A stretch of 16,139 nucleotides of DNA from a bacterium (GTDB lineage Bacteria > Patescibacteriota > Andersenbacteria > UBA10190): contig NZCO01000016.1 of assembly GCA_002686445.1 (NCBI GenBank), positions 1-16,139 of the forward strand. The letters are read 5' to 3'. Shown in pieces: positions 6,360-13,063 of the stretch. The position numbers and the translations under genes were made by a program. The notes beneath the pieces are model-generated. The model was not told where the DNA came from, did not search any database, and was given only the letters and a program-made list of their open reading frames with translations. Numbering within the stretch: the stretch's first letter is position 1; each line of letters begins with the position of its first letter.

Positions 6360-7285
6360 AGCAGTTCCTTGGCAGCGGCAACAATTGCGGTACTGTCAAT
6401 CTTCAGCTTCTTGATGAGGTCATAGTACGGGCCCGATTCGCCAAATTGTCGCACGGCAACGCGACGCATGGAGGTGGGTTGCTTTTCGGCGAGTGCTTCG
6501 GCTACGGCCGAACCTAAACCGCCATTCACACTATGGTCTTCCGCAGTCACCACGCGCTTTGTTTTGGCGGCTGATTTGGTGATGGTCTCCACGTCTAACG
6601 GCTGGATTGTTGGCACGGCCACAACTTCGGCGGAGACGCCGTCTGCTTCAAGCGCTTCTGCTGCTTCCAAACTGAAGGCCACCTGCGGCCCCGTAGCAAC
6701 AAGTGAAACGTCAGTGCCGGCCCGAACCACATGCGCCTTCCCTATCTCAAAAGGCTTATCCGGATCAGTAAACACAGGCGTCGGCTCGCGATACAGGCGT
6801 AGGTAGACGGGGCCTTCTGCATCAACCGCTGCTCGCATTGCCTGGCCGGCCTCGTTGGCATCAGACGGATACACAATGGTCATGTTCGGTAGCGCGCGCA
6901 TGTAGGCGATGTCTTCCAGAGCATTGGCCGACCCGCCATCAAGCGCGTTGGAGACGCCACCATGTGAGCCAACCAACACCGCGTGCAAGTTGTTCTGGCA
7001 GATTTGCATCCGGATGTGGTCATATGCGCGCGTCATAAAGACGGCAAAGGTAGCAGCCACCGGCACGTACCCCATCATCGATAAACCAGCACTGACGCCC
7101 ACCATGTTGGACTCAGCGACGCCAACATCAATGTAGCGATCGGGATACTCGTCTCGAATGTCTAACATACGCAGACTTTCCGCTAAGTCAGCAGTCACCG
7201 CGATAATGTCATCACGCTCACGTGCGAGTTCAGTTAAGGCCTCACCGTACGCTTGTCTAGTAGCTTTCATCTCTGGCTCACTCAT
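6356..7285 (-). CDS. Transketolase, C-terminal subunit (split enzyme)
   Basis: A 309-residue protein equal to the pyrimidine-binding and C-terminal domains of transketolase; it needs the N subunit encoded just upstream. It carries GVAESNMVG (55-63), whose Glu58 should activate the thiamine diphosphate cofactor. It also carries SHGGVSNALDGGSANALED (107-125), RALPNMTIVYPSDA (130-143), and a C-terminal TAEDHSVNGGLGSAVAEAL. In ordinary transketolases the second motif has the form DG-x-[ST]-H-Q, with a histidine that contacts the sugar substrate. Here that histidine is Ala120, followed by Asn rather than Gln. The sugar specificity may therefore be altered. It starts four bases after the N-subunit stop without a Shine-Dalgarno site; an ATG five codons later is also possible. 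Confidence 0.9.
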   Translation of the reverse strand: MSEPEMKATRQAYGEALTELARERDDIIAVTADLAESLRMLDIRDEYPDRYIDVGVAESNMVGVSAGLSMMGYVPVAATFAVFMTRAYDHIRMQICQNNLHAVLVGSHGGVSNALDGGSANALEDIAYMRALPNMTIVYPSDANEAGQAMRAAVDAEGPVYLRLYREPTPVFTDPDKPFEIGKAHVVRAGTDVSLVATGPQVAFSLEAAEALEADGVSAEVVAVPTIQPLDVETITKSAAKTKRVVTAEDHSVNGGLGSAVAEALAEKQPTSMRRVAVRQFGESGPYYDLIKKLKIDSTAIVAAAKELL

Positions 7286-7289
7286 AGCG

Positions 7290-8102
7290 TTAGGCTAAAT
7301 CCTTCTTAGCTTGTTCGTATTCATCGTCCTTGATTGCGCCCGCGTGCCAATGCTCACTGTTTTCCATAAATGACACGCCCTGCCCTCGTACTGTCTGCGA
7401 AATGATTACGCTTGGCTTGTCCGCCTTCTTTGCTTGTTCGATCGCGGAATCGATTTCGCCTAGGTTATGGCCATCAATCTCTTGGACATCCCAGTTAAAG
7501 GCGCGGTATTTATCTGCAATCGGGTCGAGACCTGGCATGACTTCTTTGGTCCAGCCATCAATCTGCATTTGGTTCTTATCGATAATGGCAATCAGGTTAT
7601 CCAGCTTTCGCTTCGGTGCGTACATAACTGCCTCCCAGGTGGATCCTTCCTCTTGCTCGCCATCACTCATCATGACAAAGACCGTGTTTGGCATTTTCTT
7701 CAGCTTCAATCCAAATGCCAGCCCGATACCCACGGATAACCCTTGTCCTAGACTGCCACTGCTTACTTCAACGCCGGGCAGCGAACCACGATGTGGGTGT
7801 CCTTGCACGCCGGCATCAAGCTGTCGCAGGTTCTGCAACTCGGCGACGGGGAAGTAACCGCGGTCGGCCAGTACGGAGTACCACCCTGGGCAAGCGTGAC
7901 CGTTGCTCAATACAAAGTAGTCTCGCTTTTCGTCCGTCGGGTTCTTGGGATCGTGTTTGAGGTGACCACCGTAGTAGAGCGACACCAACACGTCCATTGT
8001 CGATAGGGCGCTGCCTGGATGCCCCGACTGCGCCGCAAAACACGCGTCAATCGCGAGCCGCCGCAATTCTTTAGCTTTTTCTGCCAACTCTTGGTTATTC
8101 AT
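7290..8102 (-). CDS. Transketolase, N-terminal subunit (split enzyme)
   Basis: A 270-residue protein equal to the diphosphate-binding domain of transketolase, which transfers two-carbon units using thiamine diphosphate. It keeps the active-site histidines His28 (QSGHPGS), His69 (SNGHA), His102 (GHPHRG) and His253 (HWHAGAI). The thiamine diphosphate/Mg motif runs from SDGEQEEGSTWEA (146-158) to DKN (175-177), with Asp147 and Asn177 as metal ligands. The usual first Gly of the GDG motif is Ser here, as I recall also from transketolase-like pairs in O-antigen gene clusters. It is the first gene after a 56-base gap holding a promoter, and probably starts the operon tktN-tktC-tal-rmlD-gmhA. Confidence 0.9.
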   Translation of the reverse strand: MNNQELAEKAKELRRLAIDACFAAQSGHPGSALSTMDVLVSLYYGGHLKHDPKNPTDEKRDYFVLSNGHACPGWYSVLADRGYFPVAELQNLRQLDAGVQGHPHRGSLPGVEVSSGSLGQGLSVGIGLAFGLKLKKMPNTVFVMMSDGEQEEGSTWEAVMYAPKRKLDNLIAIIDKNQMQIDGWTKEVMPGLDPIADKYRAFNWDVQEIDGHNLGEIDSAIEQAKKADKPSVIISQTVRGQGVSFMENSEHWHAGAIKDDEYEQAKKDLA

Positions 8103-8107
8103 ACCTC

Positions 8108-8135
8108 ATCATACTTATCGTACTATCGAGCCCAA
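8108..8135 (-). promoter_or_regulatory. Promoter of the transketolase/heptose operon, nearly leaderless
   Basis: On the minus strand TTGGGC (8130-8135) is followed by a 16-base spacer and TATGAT (8108-8113, 5 of 6 matches to the -10 box). Only five bases (GAGGT) lie between the -10 box and the ATG. The GAGG is too close to the ATG to act as a normal Shine-Dalgarno site. A second TACGAT lies at 8117-8122 but has no matching -35 box. Confidence 0.55.
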
Positions 8136-8158
8136 GGCCAGCCCGTTAGTGGGGAAAA

Positions 8159-8710
8159 CTATTCGAAATTCATTTCTGCCTCCGCTAGCGATGGGTATAC
8201 AGCATCTTTTTCCGACAGCGTCGGATCTTCAATCGGCCACTCAATGCCCAGTGCCGGGTCATTCCAGATAATTCCCCGTTCATGCTCCTGAGCATATTCC
8301 TTTGTGTTGTAATAGATGAGCTCGGCACCATCGCCCAGCACGGCAAAGCCGTGTGCGAAGCCAACCGGTACATACACCATAGTGTGTTCAGCGGCCGTCA
8401 GCTTCGTACCAACCCACTTGCCGAATGTCGGCGAGCTCTTGCGCACGTCAACGGTTACGTCAAAGATCTCACCGGAAATAACGCTGACTAATTTTCCTTG
8501 TGCGTGCGGATCGAGTTGATAGTGCAAACCGCGCAACACATTAGCTCCACTCTTGGAGTGGTTGAATTGCACGAACTGCTCATCAATGCCGCCTTCTTTA
8601 AAGGCTGACTCCTTGAATATTTCCAGAAAGAATCCACGGTCGTCCCCGAACACGTCTGGGGTTATCAAAACCACGTCTGGTATTTCCAGTGGTTCAAAAG
8701 TAAATGCCAT
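8159..8710 (-). CDS. rmlC: dTDP-4-dehydrorhamnose 3,5-epimerase (RmlC)
   Basis: A 183-residue cupin epimerase acting on dTDP-4-keto-6-deoxyglucose, the third step to dTDP-L-rhamnose. Family features run through the whole length: FGDDRGFFLE (21-30), LRGLHYQ (59-65) with catalytic His63, QGKLVSVISGEIFDV (71-85), VPVGFAHGFAVL (114-125), and Tyr134 in YYNTKEYAQEHERG. The C-terminus carries DPALGIEWP and LSEKD. The length is normal. It lies 42 bases after the unknown membrane protein and 56 bases before the transketolase operon. rmlD is four genes further downstream; rmlA and rmlB are not in the window. A TTGAAG box sits at promoter distance from the ATG, but the matching -10 (TGAACT) is poor. Confidence 0.94.
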   Translation of the reverse strand: MAFTFEPLEIPDVVLITPDVFGDDRGFFLEIFKESAFKEGGIDEQFVQFNHSKSGANVLRGLHYQLDPHAQGKLVSVISGEIFDVTVDVRKSSPTFGKWVGTKLTAAEHTMVYVPVGFAHGFAVLGDGAELIYYNTKEYAQEHERGIIWNDPALGIEWPIEDPTLSEKDAVYPSLAEAEMNFE

Positions 8711-8752
8711 GTATACAGTTCACCATATCGGCTCTCTAGCTTCAAAGCCAGA

Positions 8753-9238
8753 TTATTTCTGATGATGGGAAAGAAAGTCGTCCAAGGCCTGCCTGGCATC
8801 TTCGGGTGACAATACTTCACTTTCGTCGGCGAAAAGCTGTGGGCGAGTAGCCTTGATGGGTGTATTCACACTGCTAGCCCGAGCCGGGATCGCAATACGA
8901 GCTAACCGGCGACGCTGCTTGCTCAACACATTCACATGAACCATAGTGAACACTCCCGCACCGAGCACGGCCAAGAAGAAAAGTTGACGATCAGGCACGG
9001 CGAAGGCCACACCGGACGCTATTCCGACGGCAGCACCTAACACCAGCCACGCTAGAGTGCGCAGCTGGCGACGATCTGCCTGTTGCTTGGTCTCGTACAT
9101 AAGCGAATAACTGTACTGCCGTAGCGCCTCTAGGGCAAGCAGGAACTTGACGACCCCCTTTTCGTGGCCGATGGTCAGGTCAGTACACTTCACACCAACA
9201 AGGCCACCAGCGTACAAGGGGGACCTCATGTTACGCAT
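8753..9238 (-). CDS. Unknown membrane protein with two predicted transmembrane helices
   Basis: I do not recognise a family. The 161-residue product has a mixed N-terminal part, a basic stretch, and two hydrophobic helices (about 61-81 and 85-104) joined by a short VPDRQ turn. A strongly basic segment KQRRRLAR follows (107-114), which should lie in the cytoplasm. The soluble tail of about 45 residues ends in an acidic helix (SPEDARQALDDFLSHH). Codon use resembles the neighbours. The start is uncertain. ATG 9238 has a weak purine-rich stretch upstream. In-frame ATG 9100 (115 residues) is preceded on the minus strand by TTGCCC, 17 bases, TACAGT and nine bases, which resembles the leaderless promoters elsewhere in the window. 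It may be co-transcribed with rmlC. Confidence 0.6.
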   Translation of the reverse strand: MRNMRSPLYAGGLVGVKCTDLTIGHEKGVVKFLLALEALRQYSYSLMYETKQQADRRQLRTLAWLVLGAAVGIASGVAFAVPDRQLFFLAVLGAGVFTMVHVNVLSKQRRRLARIAIPARASSVNTPIKATRPQLFADESEVLSPEDARQALDDFLSHHQK

Positions 9239-9256
9239 ATGCTCACTCTTTCGCCT

Positions 9257-9275
9257 GTCAGCTATTCCAGCTGAC
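9257..9275. repeat. Inverted repeat upstream of the unknown membrane gene
   Basis: A perfect 7-base inverted repeat, GTCAGCT (9257-9263) and AGCTGAC (9269-9275), with a 5-base centre. It lies about 19 bases upstream of the ATG at 9238. No T-run follows on either strand, so it is not a typical terminator. It could be an operator or an RNA hairpin in a 5' leader. Confidence 0.4.
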
Positions 9276-9367
9276 GGCTGGGTATCACCACAGCCCCATC
9301 TGACGAGGCAGCGTCAAGTCTCTTTGTCTTCCTGTTTATCTGCTTTCACCTCCATTGCGTCATCACA

Positions 9368-9676
9368 TTGATTTATGGCGTACTGGCCATCAATGAGCTC
9401 AAAACGCTGATCATCTTTGCCAAGAACCCGCCCCCACAAAACCAGGGCCTTGAGGCATGTCACAAACTGATAATCAGGGAGTATCGAAGGGTCTGCTCGC
9501 ATGCAACCCTGCTGTTCGTGCTCAGTTTCTTGTTTAAGCTTCTCTTTGCAATTGAACTGGCACCACTTCATCTACTCGCAAATGGACTGCTCCTGTGGCA
9601 GCACATTAAGTACTCACACCGCGCCGAGAAACGGATAAAAATGTTGAGCCTTGCCCAAGAGAATAACCAGAACTAG
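9368..9676 (+). CDS. Possible small membrane protein
   Basis: A 102-codon frame starting at TTG. Its product has a first half with moderate hydrophobicity and a long hydrophobic segment (about 47-76). The hydrophilic tail is mostly basic (KYSHRAEKRIK) and ends in a polar QENNQN. The main support is that the TAG stop is followed at once by a strong plus-strand terminator, and that it converges on lepA. Against it, there is no ATG, no Shine-Dalgarno site and no clear promoter, and an equally plausible 85-codon frame lies antisense to it at 9314-9571. It is the main content of the 475-base stretch between the unknown membrane gene and lepA. I know of no family for it. Confidence 0.4.
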   Translation: MIYGVLAINELKTLIIFAKNPPPQNQGLEACHKLIIREYRRVCSHATLLFVLSFLFKLLFAIELAPLHLLANGLLLWQHIKYSHRAEKRIKMLSLAQENNQN

Positions 9677-9702
9677 CCCTATTATTGATAGGGTTCTTTT
9701 TT
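9677..9702 (+). terminator. Rho-independent terminator between converging genes
   Basis: CCCTAT (9677-9682) pairs with ATAGGG (9688-9693) around a 5-base loop, followed by TT-C-TTTTTT (9694-9702). The T-run shows that it works for plus-strand transcripts. It sits directly after the stop of the small plus-strand frame. On the minus strand, downstream of lepA, the tract after the hairpin is only loosely T-rich (CTAGTTCTGG), so it may act weakly there too. Confidence 0.75.
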
Positions 9703-9713
9703 ATGTAATGGGT

Positions 9714-11489
9714 TTACTTCTTGAACACGGCTAGGTACGCGTCCGTTGGTATCTCAACCTTACCGCCCTTCGCCAGTTTCTGCTTACCCTTCTTCTGCTT
9801 TTCTAACACCTTGCGCTTCCGCGTCACGTCGCCACCGTACAGTCCTGCCGTAACATCTTTGCGCAGTGCCGACATGGTCTCGCGAGCTACCACGGTGCCA
9901 CCCACAGCAGCCTGGATCGGCACGGCAAATTGCTGACGTGGGATGACGTCTTTGAGCTTATGAACAATCCGCTTACCCAGCGCCTCTGCCTTATGACGGG
10001 TAACAATGATCGACAAGGCCTCAACGGGATGGTGATTAACCAATACTGTCAGCTTTACCACGTCCGCTCGTTGCCATTGCCCTAACTCGTAACTTAAGCT
10101 GCCGTAACCAGACGTGGCCGACTTGAGTTGGTCATAGAGGTCAACGACAAGCTCGCGCAGCGGCATCCGATATTCTAGTTGGACACGATCAGCATCGAGA
10201 TGGTCTTGTTTTAGTAGATCCCCCTCATGCTCTTTCATAAGCTCGAACACCGCACCTAAATATTTTGATGGTGTGAGTAGTGTGATATTCGCGTATCGCT
10301 CTTCGACTCGATCAATATGTGTCGGGTCAGGAAATTGAGCCGGTGTCGTCACTTCGTTTTCCTCGCCGCGCATGTTCCATACTTTGTACGCAACGCTGGG
10401 AGCAGTAACAACAAGATCAAGATTAAATTCACGCTGCAATCGCTCCTGGATTATCTCGAGATGCAACATGCCAAGGAACCCACACCGAAATCCTTGCCCC
10501 AGAGCCTCATTACGCTCCTCGGTAACTTGCAGGCTGGCATCATTCAATATCAGTTGGTCCATCGCTTCTCGCAGTTGCGCAAGGTCATCTCCCTGACGGG
10601 GAAAAATACCGGCGTACACTTTCGGCTGCGGAATGGAAAAGCCGGACAGCGCTTCAACCTTTGCTTTCGAACTGGCCAGCGTAATGGTGTCGCCCACTCG
10701 CGCGTTGCGCACTTCTTTGAGGCCCGTCGCGATATAGCCGATCTCCCCTGCTTGCAGCTGCTTGCTTGGCTGCCAGCTTGGTGCAAAAGTGCCTACTTCT
10801 ACGGCTCGGTCCGAGACGTTGGTTCCTAAGAAGGCTATCTCATCCCGCGCTTTGATCGAGCCCTCGAAGACGCGGACATACGCAACTACTCCTTTGTAAT
10901 CATCGTAGAAAGAGTCAAAAATGAGCGCCCGCAGGGGCTTGCCTTCAGGTTGCTGGGCTGGTGCAATGCGCTGCGCCACTGCATCTAATACTGCCTCCAC
11001 GCCCTCGCCTGTCTTCGCGGAAATTTTAAGAATGTCATCTGCGCTACCACCAAGAATCTTCAGTATTTCTTCTGTTACCTTCGGTACGTCGGCCGCCGGT
11101 AAATCAATCTTGTTTAGCACGGGGATTATCTCTAAGCCCTGCTCTACCGCCAAGTACAGATTGGCCAAGGTCTGTGCCTGGACACCCTGGCTAGCGTCGA
11201 CCAACAGGATCGCTCCTTCTACTGCCTGCAAGCTGCGACTTACTTCATATTGAAAATCAACGTGTCCAGGTGTGTCGATTAAATTCAGTACATCGTCCTG
11301 CCACTTCATGCGCACTGGTTGCAGCTTGATGGTGATCCCCTTTTCTCGCTCCAATTCCATGGAGTCGAGTAACTGCTCTTTCATTTGCCTGGCCTCAACC
11401 GTGCCAGTTAACTCGAGCATGCGATCAGCCAACGTGCTCTTGCCGTGGTCGATATGCGCGATAATGCAAAAATTATAGATGTTACTCAT
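9714..11489 (-). CDS. lepA: Translation elongation factor 4 (LepA)
   Basis: A 591-residue translational GTPase, normal for LepA (about 600), which acts on the ribosome. The G-domain motifs are AHIDHGKS (11-18), EREKGITIK (47-55), DTPGH (72-76), NKID (126-129) and SAK (157-159). The later domains include the LepA-typical FRCGFLGMLHLEI and the C-terminal LepA-specific domain, with YGSLSYEL and a basic RKRKVLEKQKKGKQK stretch near the end. The start at ATG 11489 puts the G1 motif at the usual place. There is no clear Shine-Dalgarno site; a palindrome lies between it and the antiporter gene 39 bases upstream. Neighbouring genes are functionally unrelated. Confidence 0.97.
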   Translation of the reverse strand: MSNIYNFCIIAHIDHGKSTLADRMLELTGTVEARQMKEQLLDSMELEREKGITIKLQPVRMKWQDDVLNLIDTPGHVDFQYEVSRSLQAVEGAILLVDASQGVQAQTLANLYLAVEQGLEIIPVLNKIDLPAADVPKVTEEILKILGGSADDILKISAKTGEGVEAVLDAVAQRIAPAQQPEGKPLRALIFDSFYDDYKGVVAYVRVFEGSIKARDEIAFLGTNVSDRAVEVGTFAPSWQPSKQLQAGEIGYIATGLKEVRNARVGDTITLASSKAKVEALSGFSIPQPKVYAGIFPRQGDDLAQLREAMDQLILNDASLQVTEERNEALGQGFRCGFLGMLHLEIIQERLQREFNLDLVVTAPSVAYKVWNMRGEENEVTTPAQFPDPTHIDRVEERYANITLLTPSKYLGAVFELMKEHEGDLLKQDHLDADRVQLEYRMPLRELVVDLYDQLKSATSGYGSLSYELGQWQRADVVKLTVLVNHHPVEALSIIVTRHKAEALGKRIVHKLKDVIPRQQFAVPIQAAVGGTVVARETMSALRKDVTAGLYGGDVTRKRKVLEKQKKGKQKLAKGGKVEIPTDAYLAVFKK

Positions 11490-11502
11490 AGATCTAAATA
11501 AG

Positions 11503-11517
11503 GTGCTAGCCTAGCAC
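11503..11517. repeat. Perfect 7-base palindrome between the antiporter gene and lepA
   Basis: GTGCTAG and CTAGCAC flank a single central base. On the minus strand the hairpin is followed by CTTATTT, so it could be a weak terminator for the antiporter gene. It ends 13 bases before the lepA ATG, so it could equally be an operator or a hairpin in the lepA leader. A one-base loop is sterically impossible, so the real stem would be shorter. Confidence 0.4.
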
Positions 11518-11528
11518 TTCTGGCCCAA

Positions 11529-12713
11529 TTACGCTATTGCTGGCCGTTTTTTATCAGTCTCCTCTGCTTTGACCTTCTTGGCTAAGTAGTTGATGGCGAG
11601 TGGTCCTACAAACGTAGTCACCACACTTAAGAGTACTAACACGGTCACAACCGACTGGCTTAAGAGACCCATTTCAAATCCCGTAAAGGCAACGGCTAGA
11701 GTCGTAGTTAGACTCGGTGTCGTAGCCACGCCCACCAGCCAACTCTCGGTGTTGGTAAATCCGATCACTCGCGCTGCTAGCCAACCACTGACCAGCTTGC
11801 TGGCAATAGACCCGCCGATTATCGCCACCGCTAGTAAGACAGCGCCCTTCACCTCAAAGAAGACCTGCAAGTTTGTCTTGGTACCAATTAAGACGAAGAA
11901 AATCGGGATAAAGAGTCCATAGCTGATGGCCCGTAGTTTTTCCTTAAGCAAACGACTACGAACAGAGTCGGATAGCAAGATGCCCGCGAAGAAGCCGGCG
12001 ATAATAGTGTGCAGGCCAAGTAGTTCGAAAATGATAACGATGCCAATCAACATGGCGAAGACCAGCCGCAACTCTTGCTGAAATAGGTCGGCCCTGCGCC
12101 CGGTGTAGGAGAACAACATACGTAACCAGGGAATAGCGAACCGCAATCCTACCAACACCAACAAGAGCAGCGGGTAAAATATGATTAGAGGAATGTTGCT
12201 AGTCGGGCTTACTGCCTGCAGCAAGACTGACAGCGCCAACAGACTGACAATATCTTCGATGATGGTCGCGGCGATGGTCGTGTTGCCTAGTCGCGTAGAA
12301 AAGATGCCGTTGGCTTCGAATGAAGGCACCACAATCGCGACGGAGGTTGAAACAAAAATGATCCCCAGCAAGATAGCGCCGAGTGGATTTAAGCCCATTA
12401 CGGTACCGATCATCGCACCCACACCAAAGGGAATAACGCTGTTAGCGACACCTAAGATCCCAACTTCTTTCAATCGATGGCGTACGCTTTCTATTCGGGT
12501 CTCAAGTCCCGCCATGAACATCAAGAAAACCAAGCCTATCTCACCGAGCAGTTCGAGCGTGGGACTAGACTGCAACACGTTAAAGCCAAACGGGCCGATT
12601 ACCATACCGCCGAGTAGCAATGCGACGACCCAGGGCAAGTGCAAGCGGTTAAACAAAGCCGAAAAAAAGACAGCCGCAAATAAAACAACGAAGAAGGATA
12701 TGAACTCAGTCAC
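11529..12713 (-). CDS. CPA2-type cation/proton antiporter (Na+/H+ exchanger family)
   Basis: A 394-residue, very hydrophobic membrane protein with about 11 to 12 helices, of the PF00999 exchanger family. Typical elements are LPWVVALLLGGMVIGPFG (26-43), the EIGLVFLMFMAGLE segment (58-71), and the discontinuous-helix region around STSVAIVVPSF (122-132). The ion-binding acidic pair lies in IIEDIV (151-156), with Glu153-Asp154 where electrogenic CPA2 members have Asp-Asp. There is no C-terminal TrkA-N domain, so it is not a complete Kef-type potassium efflux system; the tail is a short charged stretch. Start is GTG 12713. An ATG four bases earlier is out of frame and meets a stop after three codons. 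Its extended -10 promoter lies seven bases before the start. The transported ion cannot be read from the sequence. Confidence 0.88.
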   Translation of the reverse strand: MTEFISFFVVLFAAVFFSALFNRLHLPWVVALLLGGMVIGPFGFNVLQSSPTLELLGEIGLVFLMFMAGLETRIESVRHRLKEVGILGVANSVIPFGVGAMIGTVMGLNPLGAILLGIIFVSTSVAIVVPSFEANGIFSTRLGNTTIAATIIEDIVSLLALSVLLQAVSPTSNIPLIIFYPLLLLVLVGLRFAIPWLRMLFSYTGRRADLFQQELRLVFAMLIGIVIIFELLGLHTIIAGFFAGILLSDSVRSRLLKEKLRAISYGLFIPIFFVLIGTKTNLQVFFEVKGAVLLAVAIIGGSIASKLVSGWLAARVIGFTNTESWLVGVATTPSLTTTLAVAFTGFEMGLLSQSVVTVLVLLSVVTTFVGPLAINYLAKKVKAEETDKKRPAIA

Positions 12714-12720
12714 GCATTTA

Positions 12721-12729
12721 AGTATATCA
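12721..12729 (-). promoter_or_regulatory. Extended -10 promoter of the antiporter gene
   Basis: The minus strand reads TG-A-TATACT, a TGn extended -10 element with a 5-of-6 hexamer (12721-12726), seven bases before the GTG start. There is no good -35 box, which extended -10 promoters can do without. A run of seven T residues lies in the spacer region. The expected transcript has a leader of at most one or two bases. Confidence 0.5.
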
Positions 12730-12775
12730 GGTCGCCAAAAAAACCAGCGATCCTTTTAGATACGGCCGTTTTTTC

Positions 12776-13057
12776 CTACTCTTTTAACTCAACACCCTTC
12801 CAAAAGGCGACGTAGTCCTTGATGTTGGCGGCTGCTGGGCTGGGACTCGGATAATACCAAGCGGCGTCTTCGTTTTGCTGTTCATCCACAGTGATAGTGA
12901 AATAGCAGGCCTCTCCTTTCCAATGACACGTGCTGCGCATCTCACTGGCTGACAAATAATCGCGGTTTAGCGAGCTGGGCGGGAAATAATGATTGCCTTC
13001 GACGACAAGCGTGTCATCACTATCTGCTAGTACTTGGTTGTTCCAAATGGCCTTCAT
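12776..13057 (-). CDS. DUF427 domain protein
   Basis: A 93-residue protein that is entirely a DUF427 (PF04248) domain. It opens with MKAIWNNQVLADSDDTLVVE, then has the family motifs EGNHYFPP (20-27), STCHWKGEACYFTI (42-55) and AAWYYPSPSPAAANIKDYVAF (65-85, conserved family core). The biochemical role of the family is not established. ATG 13057 is preferred: it matches the usual family start, and a promoter with its -10 box six bases upstream fits it. A GTG at 13108 in frame, with GAGG seven bases before it, would add 17 residues and is the alternative. It follows murJ after about 90 bases and precedes the antiporter by 62 bases. Confidence 0.9.
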   Translation of the reverse strand: MKAIWNNQVLADSDDTLVVEGNHYFPPSSLNRDYLSASEMRSTCHWKGEACYFTITVDEQQNEDAAWYYPSPSPAAANIKDYVAFWKGVELKE

Positions 13058-13063
13058 GACACT

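Noticed and set aside
7330..7857. Long plus-strand open frame antisense to the transketolase N subunit
   Set aside because: The minus-strand gene is a clear family member over its whole length; the antisense product is rich in Ser, Cys and Pro with no recognisable motif and no terminator.
6356..8102. A single transketolase gene split by a frameshift
   Set aside because: The break falls between domains, both parts have proper starts and stops with four bases between, and two-subunit transketolases of these sizes are well known.
10317..10829. Plus-strand open frame of 170 codons inside lepA
   Set aside because: LepA is conserved throughout this region on the minus strand, and the antisense frame has no family features.
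12181..12759. Plus-strand open frame of 192 codons antisense to the antiporter
   Set aside because: Low-complexity Ser/Thr/Ile/Pro/Lys composition is what the complement of a hydrophobic membrane gene gives; no ribosome site or promoter was seen.
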